Source: Limnoglobus roseus
GTDB taxonomy: Bacteria > Planctomycetota > Planctomycetia > Gemmatales > Gemmataceae
DNA: 64,000 nt
Direction: 5' to 3'
Assembly: GCF_008254045.1 (NCBI RefSeq)
Contig: NZ_CP042425.1
Coordinates: 1,736,001 to 1,800,000 of the forward strand
In this document: positions 1 to 7,861 of the stretch, piece after piece
How the letters are laid out: each line of letters starts with the position of its first letter
Numbering within the stretch: position 1 is the stretch's first letter
Translations under genes and position numbers: made by a program
Notes under the pieces: model-generated
Database searches by the model: none
What the model saw: the letters and a program-made list of their open reading frames with translations, nothing else
Told to the model about the DNA's origin: nothing

Positions 1-1
1 G

Positions 2-448
2 ATCCCGCTCGCGTTCCGCACGCTGTCGTCGGCCGACTTCGCGAAGTGGAAGCGCGGCCTCGTGGGTGAAATCGCCCGCCTCTCGCGGGAACTGCACCGG
101 CGGCGGGCCTTCCACAAAGACCTGTACCTCTGCCACTTCTACCTGCCGAGCGCCGACTGCGAAGGGGTGCCGCCGACGTTCCACGGCCGCGTGTTCATGA
201 TCGACTTCCACCGCCTCGGCCTGCACCGCCTCTTCCGCCTGCGGTACCAGGTGAAGGACTTGGCACAATTGTTGTTCTCGACGGGCGGCGTGTCGGGCAT
301 CACCGACCGCGACCGGCTGCGGTTCTGGAAGCTCTACCGCAGCGGCGAATGGGGCAGTGCGAACTCGCCGCGCGAGTGGCTGCGGGGGCCGGTGCGGATC
401 AAGTGGAAGCGGTACGACCGCCACAACAAGAAACACGCGAACGGTTGA
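2..448 (+). CDS. LPS core heptose kinase, WaaP/RfaP-like (5' end missing)
   Basis: The frame is open from the left edge, so the N-terminus lies outside the window. The visible part has a WaaP/Kdo-kinase catalytic loop, HKDLYLCHF, close to the HRDCYICHF of enterobacterial RfaP, followed by a metal-binding segment FMIDFHRLG (IDLHRAQ in RfaP). The C-terminal stretch KDLAQLLFSTGG then TDRDRLRFWKLY also matches that family. Such kinases phosphorylate the inner-core sugar of lipopolysaccharide at the cytoplasmic face of the inner membrane. The next gene, a GT4 enzyme 33 bp downstream on the same strand, fits a core-assembly role. Which sugar is phosphorylated cannot be read from the sequence. Confidence 0.8.
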   Translation: MPLAFRTLSSADFAKWKRGLVGEIARLSRELHRRRAFHKDLYLCHFYLPSADCEGVPPTFHGRVFMIDFHRLGLHRLFRLRYQVKDLAQLLFSTGGVSGITDRDRLRFWKLYRSGEWGSANSPREWLRGPVRIKWKRYDRHNKKHANG

Positions 449-481
449 TACCCGAATCACGGCCCGCTTGGAACGGACTCC

Positions 482-1648
482 ATGAACATTGCCCTCTGTC
501 ACCCCAGCGTCGTCCCGGCCCGCGGCGGGTGCGAGACGTACATCAGCGACCTCGCCCGGCGGTTGGCTCGCGACGGCCACGCCGTCCACCTGTTTGCGTC
601 GGGGTGGGACGCCACCGCCCTGCCGGCGGCCACGCACTTCTACCGCATCGCCCGGCCGTCCGGCCCGCGGTCCATTCGCGCCTGGAAGTTCGCCGCCGCG
701 TGCGAAGTGGCCCTGCGGATCGCGCAGCCGGACGTGAGCATCGGCTTCGACAAGACGTGGGGGCAGGACATCCTCTACCCGCAGGGCGGCCTGCACGCGG
801 CGACGAACGCCCACAACCAACTGAAGCACGCCGGCCGCGCATCGCAGTGGATCGCGAGCGTCGGTAAGTGGTTCGACCCGGCGAACTGGTCGTACTCGCA
901 GTTGGAACGCAAGCAGTACTTCGGCGAACACCGCCCCACGATCGTCGTGAACAGCGAGATGGTCCGCGGGCACTTCGAGCAGTTCTACGGTGAGACGCCG
1001 GCCGGCATTCGAGTCTTGCGGAGTGCCATCGACCCGCAGCGGTTCGCGGCCGACGACCGCCTCAAACGGCGGGCCGACGAGCGCGACCGCTGGGGCGTGC
1101 CGCCGGCCACGTCAATCGGGCTGTTCATCGCGACCAACTACCGGCTCAAGGGGTTGGCCCCGCTGCTGAAGGCACTGCCGCACGTGCCGCGCGACCGCGA
1201 CTTCCGCCTCGTCGTCGTCGGCGACCCGCAGACGAAGCCGTACGAGCGGCTGGCGGAATCGCTCGGCGTGGCCAACCGCGTGTCGTTCCTCGGCTTCCGC
1301 AAGGACCCGAAGGAGGCGTACTTCGCGGCTGACTTCCTGGTCCACCCGACGTTCTACGACCCGTGTTCGCTCGTCGTGCTGGAAGCCCTGGCGTGCGGCC
1401 TGCCGGTGGTCACGACCCGGTACAACGGCGCGGCGGAACTGCTCGCCCCGTCGAACAGCGTCGTCGTGAACGACCCGCACGACGCGAAGGAACTCGGGGC
1501 CGCGGTCGCCCGATTCACCGAGCCTGCCGTCCGCCTGACGGCGTCAGCGTCAGCCCGCGAGGCGGCGAAGGCATGGACGTTCGAGCACCACTACCGCGGC
1601 CTGTTGACGATTCTCGAAGAGACGCGGGCGGTGAAGCGGGCAGCGTAG
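482..1648 (+). CDS. Glycosyltransferase family 4, WaaG-like
   Basis: This 388-residue protein has the two-Rossmann layout of GT-B enzymes. The N-terminal acceptor half begins MNIALCHPSVVPARGGCE, with the usual glycine-rich GGxE turn. The C-terminal donor half contains FLGFRKDPKEAYFAADFLVHP and then the GT4 nucleotide-sugar motif, DPCSLVVLEALACGLPVV, whose glutamate binds the donor. The segment FDKTWGQDILYPQGGLH resembles LPS core glucosyltransferase I (WaaG/RfaG). It follows the WaaP-like kinase, so transfer of a core sugar onto lipid A-linked heptose or Kdo is the likely role. Donor and acceptor are inferred. A perfect 33-bp palindrome begins 8 bp after the stop. Confidence 0.82.
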   Translation: MNIALCHPSVVPARGGCETYISDLARRLARDGHAVHLFASGWDATALPAATHFYRIARPSGPRSIRAWKFAAACEVALRIAQPDVSIGFDKTWGQDILYPQGGLHAATNAHNQLKHAGRASQWIASVGKWFDPANWSYSQLERKQYFGEHRPTIVVNSEMVRGHFEQFYGETPAGIRVLRSAIDPQRFAADDRLKRRADERDRWGVPPATSIGLFIATNYRLKGLAPLLKALPHVPRDRDFRLVVVGDPQTKPYERLAESLGVANRVSFLGFRKDPKEAYFAADFLVHPTFYDPCSLVVLEALACGLPVVTTRYNGAAELLAPSNSVVVNDPHDAKELGAAVARFTEPAVRLTASASAREAAKAWTFEHHYRGLLTILEETRAVKRAA

Positions 1649-1655
1649 CCGACTG

Positions 1656-1730
1656 GGCGAGCCGAGCACCGTGAGGTGCCGGGTGAGTGTCGTTGATACT
1701 CACCCGGCACCTCACGGTGCTCGGCTCGCC
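1656..1730. repeat. Nested-palindrome intergenic repeat, type A copy 1
   Basis: Two perfectly complementary 33-nt arms (1656-1688 and 1698-1730) flank a 9-nt loop. Each arm also contains its own small hairpin, GCACC-GTGA-GGTGC. The same outer sequence (GGCGAGCCGAGC...GCCGGGTGA) occurs at 24575-24649 with a different but still self-complementary inner stem. There is no T-tract, so it is not a classic intrinsic terminator. It lies between two plus-strand genes and could attenuate read-through into plsY. This is a REP-like element. Confidence 0.9.
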
Positions 1731-1757
1731 GGTCGCCGGTCCATATAACCACTTCGC

Positions 1758-3002
1758 ATGACTGCGTCGCTCACGGTTCCGCTCCTCTGGCTGATGTCGT
1801 ACCTCGTCGGGGCGCTGCCGTTCGGCTACCTCGTCGGCCGGTGGAAGGGCGTCGATCTCTTCAAAATCGGCTCCGGCAACATCGGGGCCACCAACGTCGG
1901 CCGCGTTCTCGGCCGCAAATTCGGCATCCTCGTTTTCGTGCTGGACTTCCTCAAAGGGGCGATCCCCGTCGCCGTCGTCGTTCCGCTCGCCAACCTCGTT
2001 TCCAGTGACGTACTGCCGACGTTCGGGTCCGCGGACGTGCTGCGCGTCGGGGCGGCCGCGTTCGCGTTCCTCGGCCACCTGTTCCCGGTCTACCTGCGGT
2101 TCCGCGGCGGCAAAGGCGTGGCCACCGGGGCGGGGGCGGTCGCCGTGCTCGCGCCAGTGCCGTTCGCGGCGGCTCTCGCGACGTGGCTGCTGACGGCGTT
2201 GGTCTCGCGGATGGTGTCGCTGGCGTCCCTGGCGGCCGTCGCGGTTCTGTCGGCGGTGCAGTTACTCATCGGCGGGTCCGCGGTCGTGACGGGTTTTTGC
2301 GTGTTGGGGAGTCTACTCGTGGCCGTCCGTCATCGGTCGAACGTCGGCCGACTGATCCGCGGAACGGAGAGCCAGATCGGAGATGGGTTGATGCGTCAGA
2401 ATTTACTGCGGGTGCTGCACGTCGTGGCGGCCGGGCTGTGGGTCGGCGGGGCCGGGTTCTTCAACTTCGTGGCCGCGCCGAGCATCTTCGACACCTTCAA
2501 GGGCGTGGTGCAAACGGCCCCGAGCGACCGCACCGCGAACATGGCGATCGTTCCGAGCGCGCCGGGAGCAACCCCCGAACAGATAGCAAAGTTACACGAC
2601 GACCTCGGCCGTGCCCTCGCGGGGGCGGCGGTGGGGCCGATCTTTCCGAAGTATTTCGCAATGCAACTCGTGTGTGCGGTTGTCGTACTGGCGACCGCGT
2701 GGACCTGGAGAAACACAGATCCGACGACGAACAAGCACCGCCTGCGGTTCCTACTGGCGCTGATGGCGTCCTTGTCGGTCGCGGCGGGGTGGTGGATTTC
2801 CGACGTGGTCAGCCGCCTGCGGTTGGCCCGATTCGATCCGAGTTCGGAAATCGCCAAAGCTGCTATCGAGCAGTTCGCGACGTGGCACCTCGTCAGCCTC
2901 GGCCTCAGTTTCGTGACGATCAGCCTGGCGTTCGCGATACTAGTGCTAGCAGCGTGGCTGCCGCAGAAGTTCGAAGACGAGAAGGCGAGTGGCCCGGCGT
3001 AA
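1758..3002 (+). CDS. plsY: PlsY acyl-phosphate:glycerol-3-phosphate acyltransferase fused to a DUF4149 membrane domain
   Basis: Residues 1-205 form a complete PlsY. The three conserved cytoplasmic motifs are present: GSGNIGATN (38-46), RFRGGKGVATG (114-124) and RHRSNVGRLIRGTE (191-204). PlsY moves an acyl group from acyl-phosphate to glycerol-3-phosphate, the first step of phospholipid synthesis. PlsY is normally about 200 residues. Here the frame continues for another 210 residues (from LMRQNLLRVLHVVAAGLWVGG) with about four hydrophobic segments and the features of a DUF4149/TMEM205-like domain. The junction has no stop or alternative start with a good ribosome site, so a real fusion is likely. 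The last codons overlap a degraded copy of an intergenic palindrome (2984-3053). Confidence 0.85.
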   Translation: MTASLTVPLLWLMSYLVGALPFGYLVGRWKGVDLFKIGSGNIGATNVGRVLGRKFGILVFVLDFLKGAIPVAVVVPLANLVSSDVLPTFGSADVLRVGAAAFAFLGHLFPVYLRFRGGKGVATGAGAVAVLAPVPFAAALATWLLTALVSRMVSLASLAAVAVLSAVQLLIGGSAVVTGFCVLGSLLVAVRHRSNVGRLIRGTESQIGDGLMRQNLLRVLHVVAAGLWVGGAGFFNFVAAPSIFDTFKGVVQTAPSDRTANMAIVPSAPGATPEQIAKLHDDLGRALAGAAVGPIFPKYFAMQLVCAVVVLATAWTWRNTDPTTNKHRLRFLLALMASLSVAAGWWISDVVSRLRLARFDPSSEIAKAAIEQFATWHLVSLGLSFVTISLAFAILVLAAWLPQKFEDEKASGPA

Positions 3003-3053
3003 GCGGGGCGTGGTTCCCACACAGACAGGCACGTCGCGCTCACGCCGCTCGCC
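2984..3053. repeat. Degraded nested-palindrome repeat, type B
   Basis: The left part (2984-3010) closely matches the type B elements at 27886 and 36079: it shares GGCGAG, GGCCCGGCGTAAGCGGG and CGTG. The right part (3030-3053) ends CTCACGCCGCTCGCC, as in those copies. The two arms are no longer fully complementary, so this copy is eroded. It overlaps the end of the PlsY-fusion coding region and abuts the stop of the convergent DUF486 gene. Confidence 0.6.
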
Positions 3054-3054
3054 T

Positions 3055-3450
3055 TCAATCAGTGCGTTCGCTCGCTTCCACTTTCGGCGCGTCGTCCTCG
3101 GGCGGCTTCTTCCCTTCGCCGCGGACGAGCGCGACGGCCGCGACGACCAGCGCGAAGGCCGCCGCCGTTCGCCACGTCGGTGCTTCGCCCAGGTACACCC
3201 ACGCAAAGACTACGAAGACCGCGAGCGTCACCACTTCCTGAATCAGCTTGAGCTGCGTGCCGGTGAGGACGTCCGATCCCATGCGGTTCGCGGGCACTTG
3301 GAGCAGGTACTCCGGCAGTGCGATCAGCCAACTCACGAGCATGACGGTGAGGAGCGCCTTGTCCTTGTGCTTCAGGTGGCCGTACCACGCGATCGTCATG
3401 AAGGTGTTCGAGCCGACGAGCAACAGCACGGTGAAGACAATCGTTCGCAT
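3055..3450 (-). CDS. DUF486 (DMT-superfamily) small membrane protein
   Basis: This 131-residue protein has four predicted membrane helices and the DUF486 signature: FMTIAWYGHLK near the N-terminus, then EYLLQVPANRMG and QLKLIQEVVTLAVF, and YLGEAPTWR before the last helix. The charged tail EGKKPPEDDAPKVEASE is probably cytoplasmic. The family belongs to the drug/metabolite transporter clan, but its substrate is unknown. An AGGGCGG sequence lies before the ATG. It sits just beyond the terminator of the isomerase gene on the same strand, so it is probably transcribed separately. It converges with the PlsY fusion. Confidence 0.85.
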   Translation of the reverse strand: MRTIVFTVLLLVGSNTFMTIAWYGHLKHKDKALLTVMLVSWLIALPEYLLQVPANRMGSDVLTGTQLKLIQEVVTLAVFVVFAWVYLGEAPTWRTAAAFALVVAAVALVRGEGKKPPEDDAPKVEASERTD

Positions 3451-3466
3451 GGCGTCCGCCCTGGGG

Positions 3467-3496
3467 AAAAAAGAACCGCCGGCATGAAGCCGGCGG
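3467..3496 (-). terminator. Intrinsic terminator of the isomerase gene
   Basis: On the minus strand an 8-bp stem CCGCCGGC/GCCGGCGG (3489-3496 and 3476-3483) with a 5-nt loop is followed by TT, C and a run of six T (3467-3472). It starts 28 bp after the stop codon of the peptidyl-prolyl isomerase gene. This is a textbook rho-independent terminator. Confidence 0.9.
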
Positions 3497-3523
3497 CGAA
3501 TCCAACGCTGTCCGTTTCCGAGG

Positions 3524-4690
3524 TTACTTCATCGGCACGGCCGTCGCGGGCACGGTCGCGCTGGCGGGGGTCGTGGTCGCCGGGGCGGCGTTGATGACGA
3601 TCTCCGCCTTCGGCTTCATCTGGCCGACGACGGCGTCCCGCAACCGCACGGCGTACACGCCGCGGACGTCTTCCTTCACGTCCTCGAACTTCCGTGGGGT
3701 GCCCGCCTTCTTCGCCGTGGTCATGATGAGGTGCTGGCCGAACTCGGTCGTCACCACGTCGCTCATGTCGAACGGCTTCAGCGCGAACGCCGCCTTCGCG
3801 AACGGCTCGACCATCGCCCCGACGCGCGGGAAGTAGCTCAGGTCGCCGCCGTTCTTCTTCGACGGGCAGGACGAATACTTCTGGGCGTAGGCCGCGAAGA
3901 GTTCGTCGGCGCGCTTGGTGCGGGCCGTTTCCTTCGCCATCGCGTCGCCGGGGGCGGCGTCGGCGGCCTTCTTGGCTTCGGCTTCGATCGTTTGCTTGAT
4001 CGCGGCGAGCGTCTTCTTGGCCTCGTCGACCTTCGCGGCGTCGGTGCCGGGGGTCATGAGGATGTGCCGGGCGCGAACCGTCGAGCCGTCGAACACGTCC
4101 GGGCTGGCGTCGAACAGCTTCTTCAGTTCGGCGTCGTTGCCCTGTTGCTTCAGGAATTTGTCCCACTTCATCTGGGCGGCGACTTCCACGCGGAACTCGG
4201 CTTCCGTCAGCATCATCTGTTCGAGTTGCTTCTGGTAGTCGACGCTGCCCTTCTTCAACTCGCCCTTCAGTTCCTCGATCAGCTTGTCCACTTCCGCCGG
4301 CTCGGCCGTCATCTTGAGGGCGTTGAGGTACTGGTCGATGATGTAGTTTTCGATCAGGTGGTTGAGAATTTCCTTGCGGGCGATCTCGCGCTCCTCGGCC
4401 GGAAACTGGCGGAGGGCCCGGTAGACCGCGACTTCGGGAATCTCTTGCCCGTTGACCTTCGCGGCGACGCCGGTCGGCCGCGGTTCGGGCTTCGCCGGTT
4501 CGACCGGGGCGACGGAGGGCAGCGGGACGGTGCCGGTCATCGGGGTCGCCGTGGCGGGCGGCAGAGTTGCGGGTGCGGCAGGTGCTGCGGGTGTGACCGG
4601 CGGCGGCGTCACGGGAGCTTGGGCCGAAGCGCTGGCCGCCAGGATCGAACTCGTGAGAATCGCCGCCGCCCGACGGTTGAAGAATCGCAT
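3524..4690 (-). CDS. Secreted SurA/parvulin-type peptidyl-prolyl isomerase
   Basis: The start at 4690 is chosen because CAGGAGGAA lies 8 bp upstream and the product begins with a signal peptide (MRFFNRRAAAILTSSILAASASAQA). The longer upstream frame has neither. The mature protein opens with an Ala/Pro/Thr-rich linker. A SurA-like chaperone region follows (VAAKVNGQEIPEVAVYRALR, then IENYIIDQYLNAL). Next is a parvulin domain with VRARHILM, GGDLSYFPRVGAMVEPFAKAAF and FGQHLIM. It probably helps fold envelope proteins in the periplasm. It is 388 residues long and has one rotamase domain, where SurA has two. It is divergent from the secreted protein at 4914. Confidence 0.85.
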   Translation of the reverse strand: MRFFNRRAAAILTSSILAASASAQAPVTPPPVTPAAPAAPATLPPATATPMTGTVPLPSVAPVEPAKPEPRPTGVAAKVNGQEIPEVAVYRALRQFPAEEREIARKEILNHLIENYIIDQYLNALKMTAEPAEVDKLIEELKGELKKGSVDYQKQLEQMMLTEAEFRVEVAAQMKWDKFLKQQGNDAELKKLFDASPDVFDGSTVRARHILMTPGTDAAKVDEAKKTLAAIKQTIEAEAKKAADAAPGDAMAKETARTKRADELFAAYAQKYSSCPSKKNGGDLSYFPRVGAMVEPFAKAAFALKPFDMSDVVTTEFGQHLIMTTAKKAGTPRKFEDVKEDVRGVYAVRLRDAVVGQMKPKAEIVINAAPATTTPASATVPATAVPMK

Positions 4691-4913
4691 TATGGAACTT
4701 CCTCCTGAAGCGAGCCGGGCCATTTGGTCCGTCGCGTTTTCCCCCAACCCAACGGGAAACACCGGCTCTTGAGAACGACGGGTGATACCGGGGGCGGGGG
4801 CGGGTGTCAATCGCGAATCGAGACCAGTGCCGGTTTTCACTTCGCCTTCCGCTGCTTTCGCGAATGGGGTATACGCCTCTGTCCGGGAGTCTGCCCCGTG
4901 CGGAGCGTGTGGT
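4691..4913. promoter_or_regulatory. Divergent intergenic region
   Basis: These 223 bp separate two divergent genes, both for exported proteins, and must hold both promoters. Apart from the isomerase ribosome site (CAGGAGGAA) I see no clear -35/-10 pairs, repeats or hairpins. Confidence 0.4.
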
Positions 4914-7853
4914 ATGCGTCAGCGTTTCCTCGTCTGGGTCGTCGTGGCGGTCGCGGGATTTGCGGCCGTGGTGGTCGCCCAACAGCCGGAGGCCGACCGC
5001 GGGCACGTCCACCGGGACGGCTTCGCCGGCCGGGAGCCGGCGTGGGTCGCCGGGGCCACGAACATGAAGGTCACCGAGCGTGACCATCGGATCGTCGCGA
5101 ACTCGTACTTCAACGCCCCGTCGTCGGAATACTTGAAGGTCGAGGCGCAACCGGCCAGCAACAAGGCCGACGCGGAGTTCGTCTACTACACATACGACAC
5201 GCCCGCCTGCCCGGTCCAGGGTGCCGCCGGCGAGGAGCCGACGGCCAGCGTGTGGGTGAAGAGTTTCCGGTCCGGCATCCAACTGCGGGCCCGCGTGGTG
5301 CTGCCGAAGGAACGCGACCCGAAGGCGCCGGAAACGCCGCTGACCACGGTCATCGTCGGCGACACCTACCCGGACGAGCGCATCCGGTCGTGGCACCGGC
5401 TGACGATCGGCAAGCCGGCCGACGCCCTGCGAAAGCAACTCCCGGTTCTGCGGGCGCAACTCGGCCGCGAGATCGACCCGGCGGGTGCGTACATCGACCA
5501 ATTGATCCTGAACGTCTACGCCGGGCCGGGTATCAACGAGGTCTGGATCGACGACCTCGATATCGGCCCGTGCACGGTGGACCCGAAGAAGCCGCTCAAG
5601 GGCATCGGCCGGCCGGTCAGCCGCACGAAGACCCCGGGCAAACTCGACGCGCCGCCGGGCACGCTGCCCAACGGCGTGGCCCACCCGTACTCGGTCGAGT
5701 TCGTCGCCGGCCGGATTCTCATCGACAAGAAGCCGTTCTTCATGCGGGCGGTGCGGCACGCCGGCCAGTCGCTGAAGGGGCTGCGGGACTTCAATTTCAA
5801 CACGATCGCCTTCCCCGCTAACGTCGATGCGGCCCTTGTCGATGACGCGGTGGTGAACAACTCGTTCATGGTCCTGGCCGAAGTGCCGGTCGTCGGCAGC
5901 GGCGACCCCGGCTCGGAGACGCCGATCAGCGTCGGCCGCGACGCCGACCGACTGATCGAAAACTTCCGCCGCTTCCGGTCCGGTGACGGCGTTTTGCTGT
6001 GGGACCTCGGGGCGGGCCGGACGACGGAACAACTGCGATCCGTCGCCCGCACGTCCGAGTCGATCCGCGAGTACGACCCGCGGCGGCCCCGCGGCGTGGA
6101 CCTGTGGGACGGGTACTCGGCCTACTCGGAACACCTCGACGTGATCGGCAGCCACCGCTGGCCGCTTTTCACCAGCCTGGAACTCGACAAGTACCGCGAG
6201 TGGCTGCTCCAACGCCGCGCGCTGACCTCGCCCGGCAAGTTGATGTGGACGTGGATTCAGACCCACATGCCCGAGTGGTACCTCGCCCTCGCCACCGGTA
6301 AGGCGAAGCCGGGCCACCTGGACTCCCCGCTCGGCCCGCAGCCCGAACAGATCCGCTTGCTCACGTACCTTGGCCTCGCGTCCGGGTACCGCGGCCTCGG
6401 CTTCTGGACCGACGAGTTCCTGACGCCGGACCTGGCCGCGTCGAACTCGTCCGGCCGGGACCGGATGATCGAACTGTACCTATTGAACACGGAACTCGAA
6501 CTGCTCGAGCCGGTGCTCTTCGGCGTCGAAGACGAGAAGACGATGTGGGTGCCGACCAACAACTTCTTTGTGAAGGCGGCCGTACTCCGCGGTAAGCGGG
6601 GCATTATCGTCCTGCCGGTGTGGGTCGGGCCGCAGTCGCAGTTCTGCATGGACCAGGGGTCCATGGACGGGCTGAAAATCACCGTCCCGCTCGTGCCGGA
6701 CGGGGCCGACCCGTGGCTGTTGACACCGGCCAACTACGAGAACCTTCGAGCGACCGGGGGCGTGCGGTCGGTGCCGGGCGGGGTCGAGGTCACCATCCCG
6801 AAGTTCGACCTGACGGCCGCGATCGTGTTCACCAGCGACCTGACGCCGGACGGGTTGGTCGTCCGCTGGCAGGACAACATCCGCAACGGTTCCGCGAAGC
6901 GGGCGGCCCAACTGGCCATCGAGCAGGCGAAGGAAATCTACGAGAAGGTGCACGCGGTCCACGAACAACTCGCCGGCGTCGCGCCGCCGGTCCGCGGGGC
7001 CGACGAACTGTTCGCCCAGGCGCGGCTGTCGATCGAGCGGGCGGTGAAGGCGATGGCGAACAACCAGCCGGACGTGGCCTACCGCGACTCGCGGACGGCC
7101 CTGCGGCCGGTGCGGGTCCTCATGCGAGAGCACTGGAAGAACGCCACCGTCGTTCTGAGCACGCCGACCTCCAGCCCCTACGCGGTGAGTTTTTACACGC
7201 TGCCGCAGCACTGGGAACTGGCCCGCCGCATTCAGGGGGCACGGCCGGGCGGGAACCTGCTCCGGTACGGCGACTTCGAATTGAGCGTTAAGGCTCCGGA
7301 GGAGGGGGCGGCCGTGAACTCGCTGCCGGGCTGGACGACCCGCGAAACCCACCTGGACGCCGTGAAAGCGGGGGCGACGATCATCAACGTCTCCGACGTC
7401 CTCCGGGGCGGGCGGAAAGAATCGGACCCCGTCCCGCCCGGCGCCCCGAACCTCGGCCGGCACTGCCTGCGGTTGCTCGTTACGGCGGTCATCCCGAAAG
7501 ACGAGAAGAACCCGAAAGAATTCCGACCCCCGACGGCCCTCGAGCGCGTCTCGCTCGCCGTGGACACGCCGGCCGTCGCCCTGCCGCCCGGGTCGTGGGC
7601 GCGGGTCAGCTTCTGGGCACTGAGCTCGGACATCAAGGGGAGCGCCGACGGGGCGTTGGTCTTCGACAGTGTCGGCAGTGAGCCGCTCGCGGTCCGGCTG
7701 GAACCGTTCAAGTGGAAGCAGTACTACCTCTACCGCCAAGTGAAGGCCGACGGCAAGCTCGCGGTAACATTCGCCCTCACCGGCATCGGGTTCGCGTTCT
7801 TCGACGATGTCCGCATCGAGCCGATGGAATTGCCGCCCGCGGCCGGGCGGTAG
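4914..7853 (+). CDS. Large secreted protein, possible glycosidase-like barrel, function unknown
   Basis: The start at 4914 gives a signal peptide (MRQRFLVWVVVAVAGFAAVVVAQ). The 979-residue product seems to have three parts. Residues about 25-235 look like a beta-sandwich. The middle part starts at YSVEFVAGRILIDKKPFFMRA and reads like a (beta/alpha)8 barrel: FNFNTIAFPANVD, then LLWDLGAGRTTEQL, then a W-rich segment (KLMWTWIQTHMPEWYLAL), then LGLASGYRGLGFWTDEF. After a helical segment near IEQAKEIYEKVHAVHEQL, the C-terminus has a second sandwich (LLRYGDFELSVKAPEEGAAV onward). The layout recalls carbohydrate-active enzymes, but I cannot name a family or the catalytic acids. It is a conserved-looking hypothetical. 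Confidence 0.7.
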   Translation: MRQRFLVWVVVAVAGFAAVVVAQQPEADRGHVHRDGFAGREPAWVAGATNMKVTERDHRIVANSYFNAPSSEYLKVEAQPASNKADAEFVYYTYDTPACPVQGAAGEEPTASVWVKSFRSGIQLRARVVLPKERDPKAPETPLTTVIVGDTYPDERIRSWHRLTIGKPADALRKQLPVLRAQLGREIDPAGAYIDQLILNVYAGPGINEVWIDDLDIGPCTVDPKKPLKGIGRPVSRTKTPGKLDAPPGTLPNGVAHPYSVEFVAGRILIDKKPFFMRAVRHAGQSLKGLRDFNFNTIAFPANVDAALVDDAVVNNSFMVLAEVPVVGSGDPGSETPISVGRDADRLIENFRRFRSGDGVLLWDLGAGRTTEQLRSVARTSESIREYDPRRPRGVDLWDGYSAYSEHLDVIGSHRWPLFTSLELDKYREWLLQRRALTSPGKLMWTWIQTHMPEWYLALATGKAKPGHLDSPLGPQPEQIRLLTYLGLASGYRGLGFWTDEFLTPDLAASNSSGRDRMIELYLLNTELELLEPVLFGVEDEKTMWVPTNNFFVKAAVLRGKRGIIVLPVWVGPQSQFCMDQGSMDGLKITVPLVPDGADPWLLTPANYENLRATGGVRSVPGGVEVTIPKFDLTAAIVFTSDLTPDGLVVRWQDNIRNGSAKRAAQLAIEQAKEIYEKVHAVHEQLAGVAPPVRGADELFAQARLSIERAVKAMANNQPDVAYRDSRTALRPVRVLMREHWKNATVVLSTPTSSPYAVSFYTLPQHWELARRIQGARPGGNLLRYGDFELSVKAPEEGAAVNSLPGWTTRETHLDAVKAGATIINVSDVLRGGRKESDPVPPGAPNLGRHCLRLLVTAVIPKDEKNPKEFRPPTALERVSLAVDTPAVALPPGSWARVSFWALSSDIKGSADGALVFDSVGSEPLAVRLEPFKWKQYYLYRQVKADGKLAVTFALTGIGFAFFDDVRIEPMELPPAAGR

Positions 7854-7861
7854 GCGGGTCA

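Noticed and set aside
3396..6317. Minus-strand open frame of 973 codons
   Set aside because: It overlaps the isomerase gene in another frame and the secreted protein on the opposite strand. The translation is Arg/Pro/Asp-rich low complexity without motifs: a high-GC shadow.
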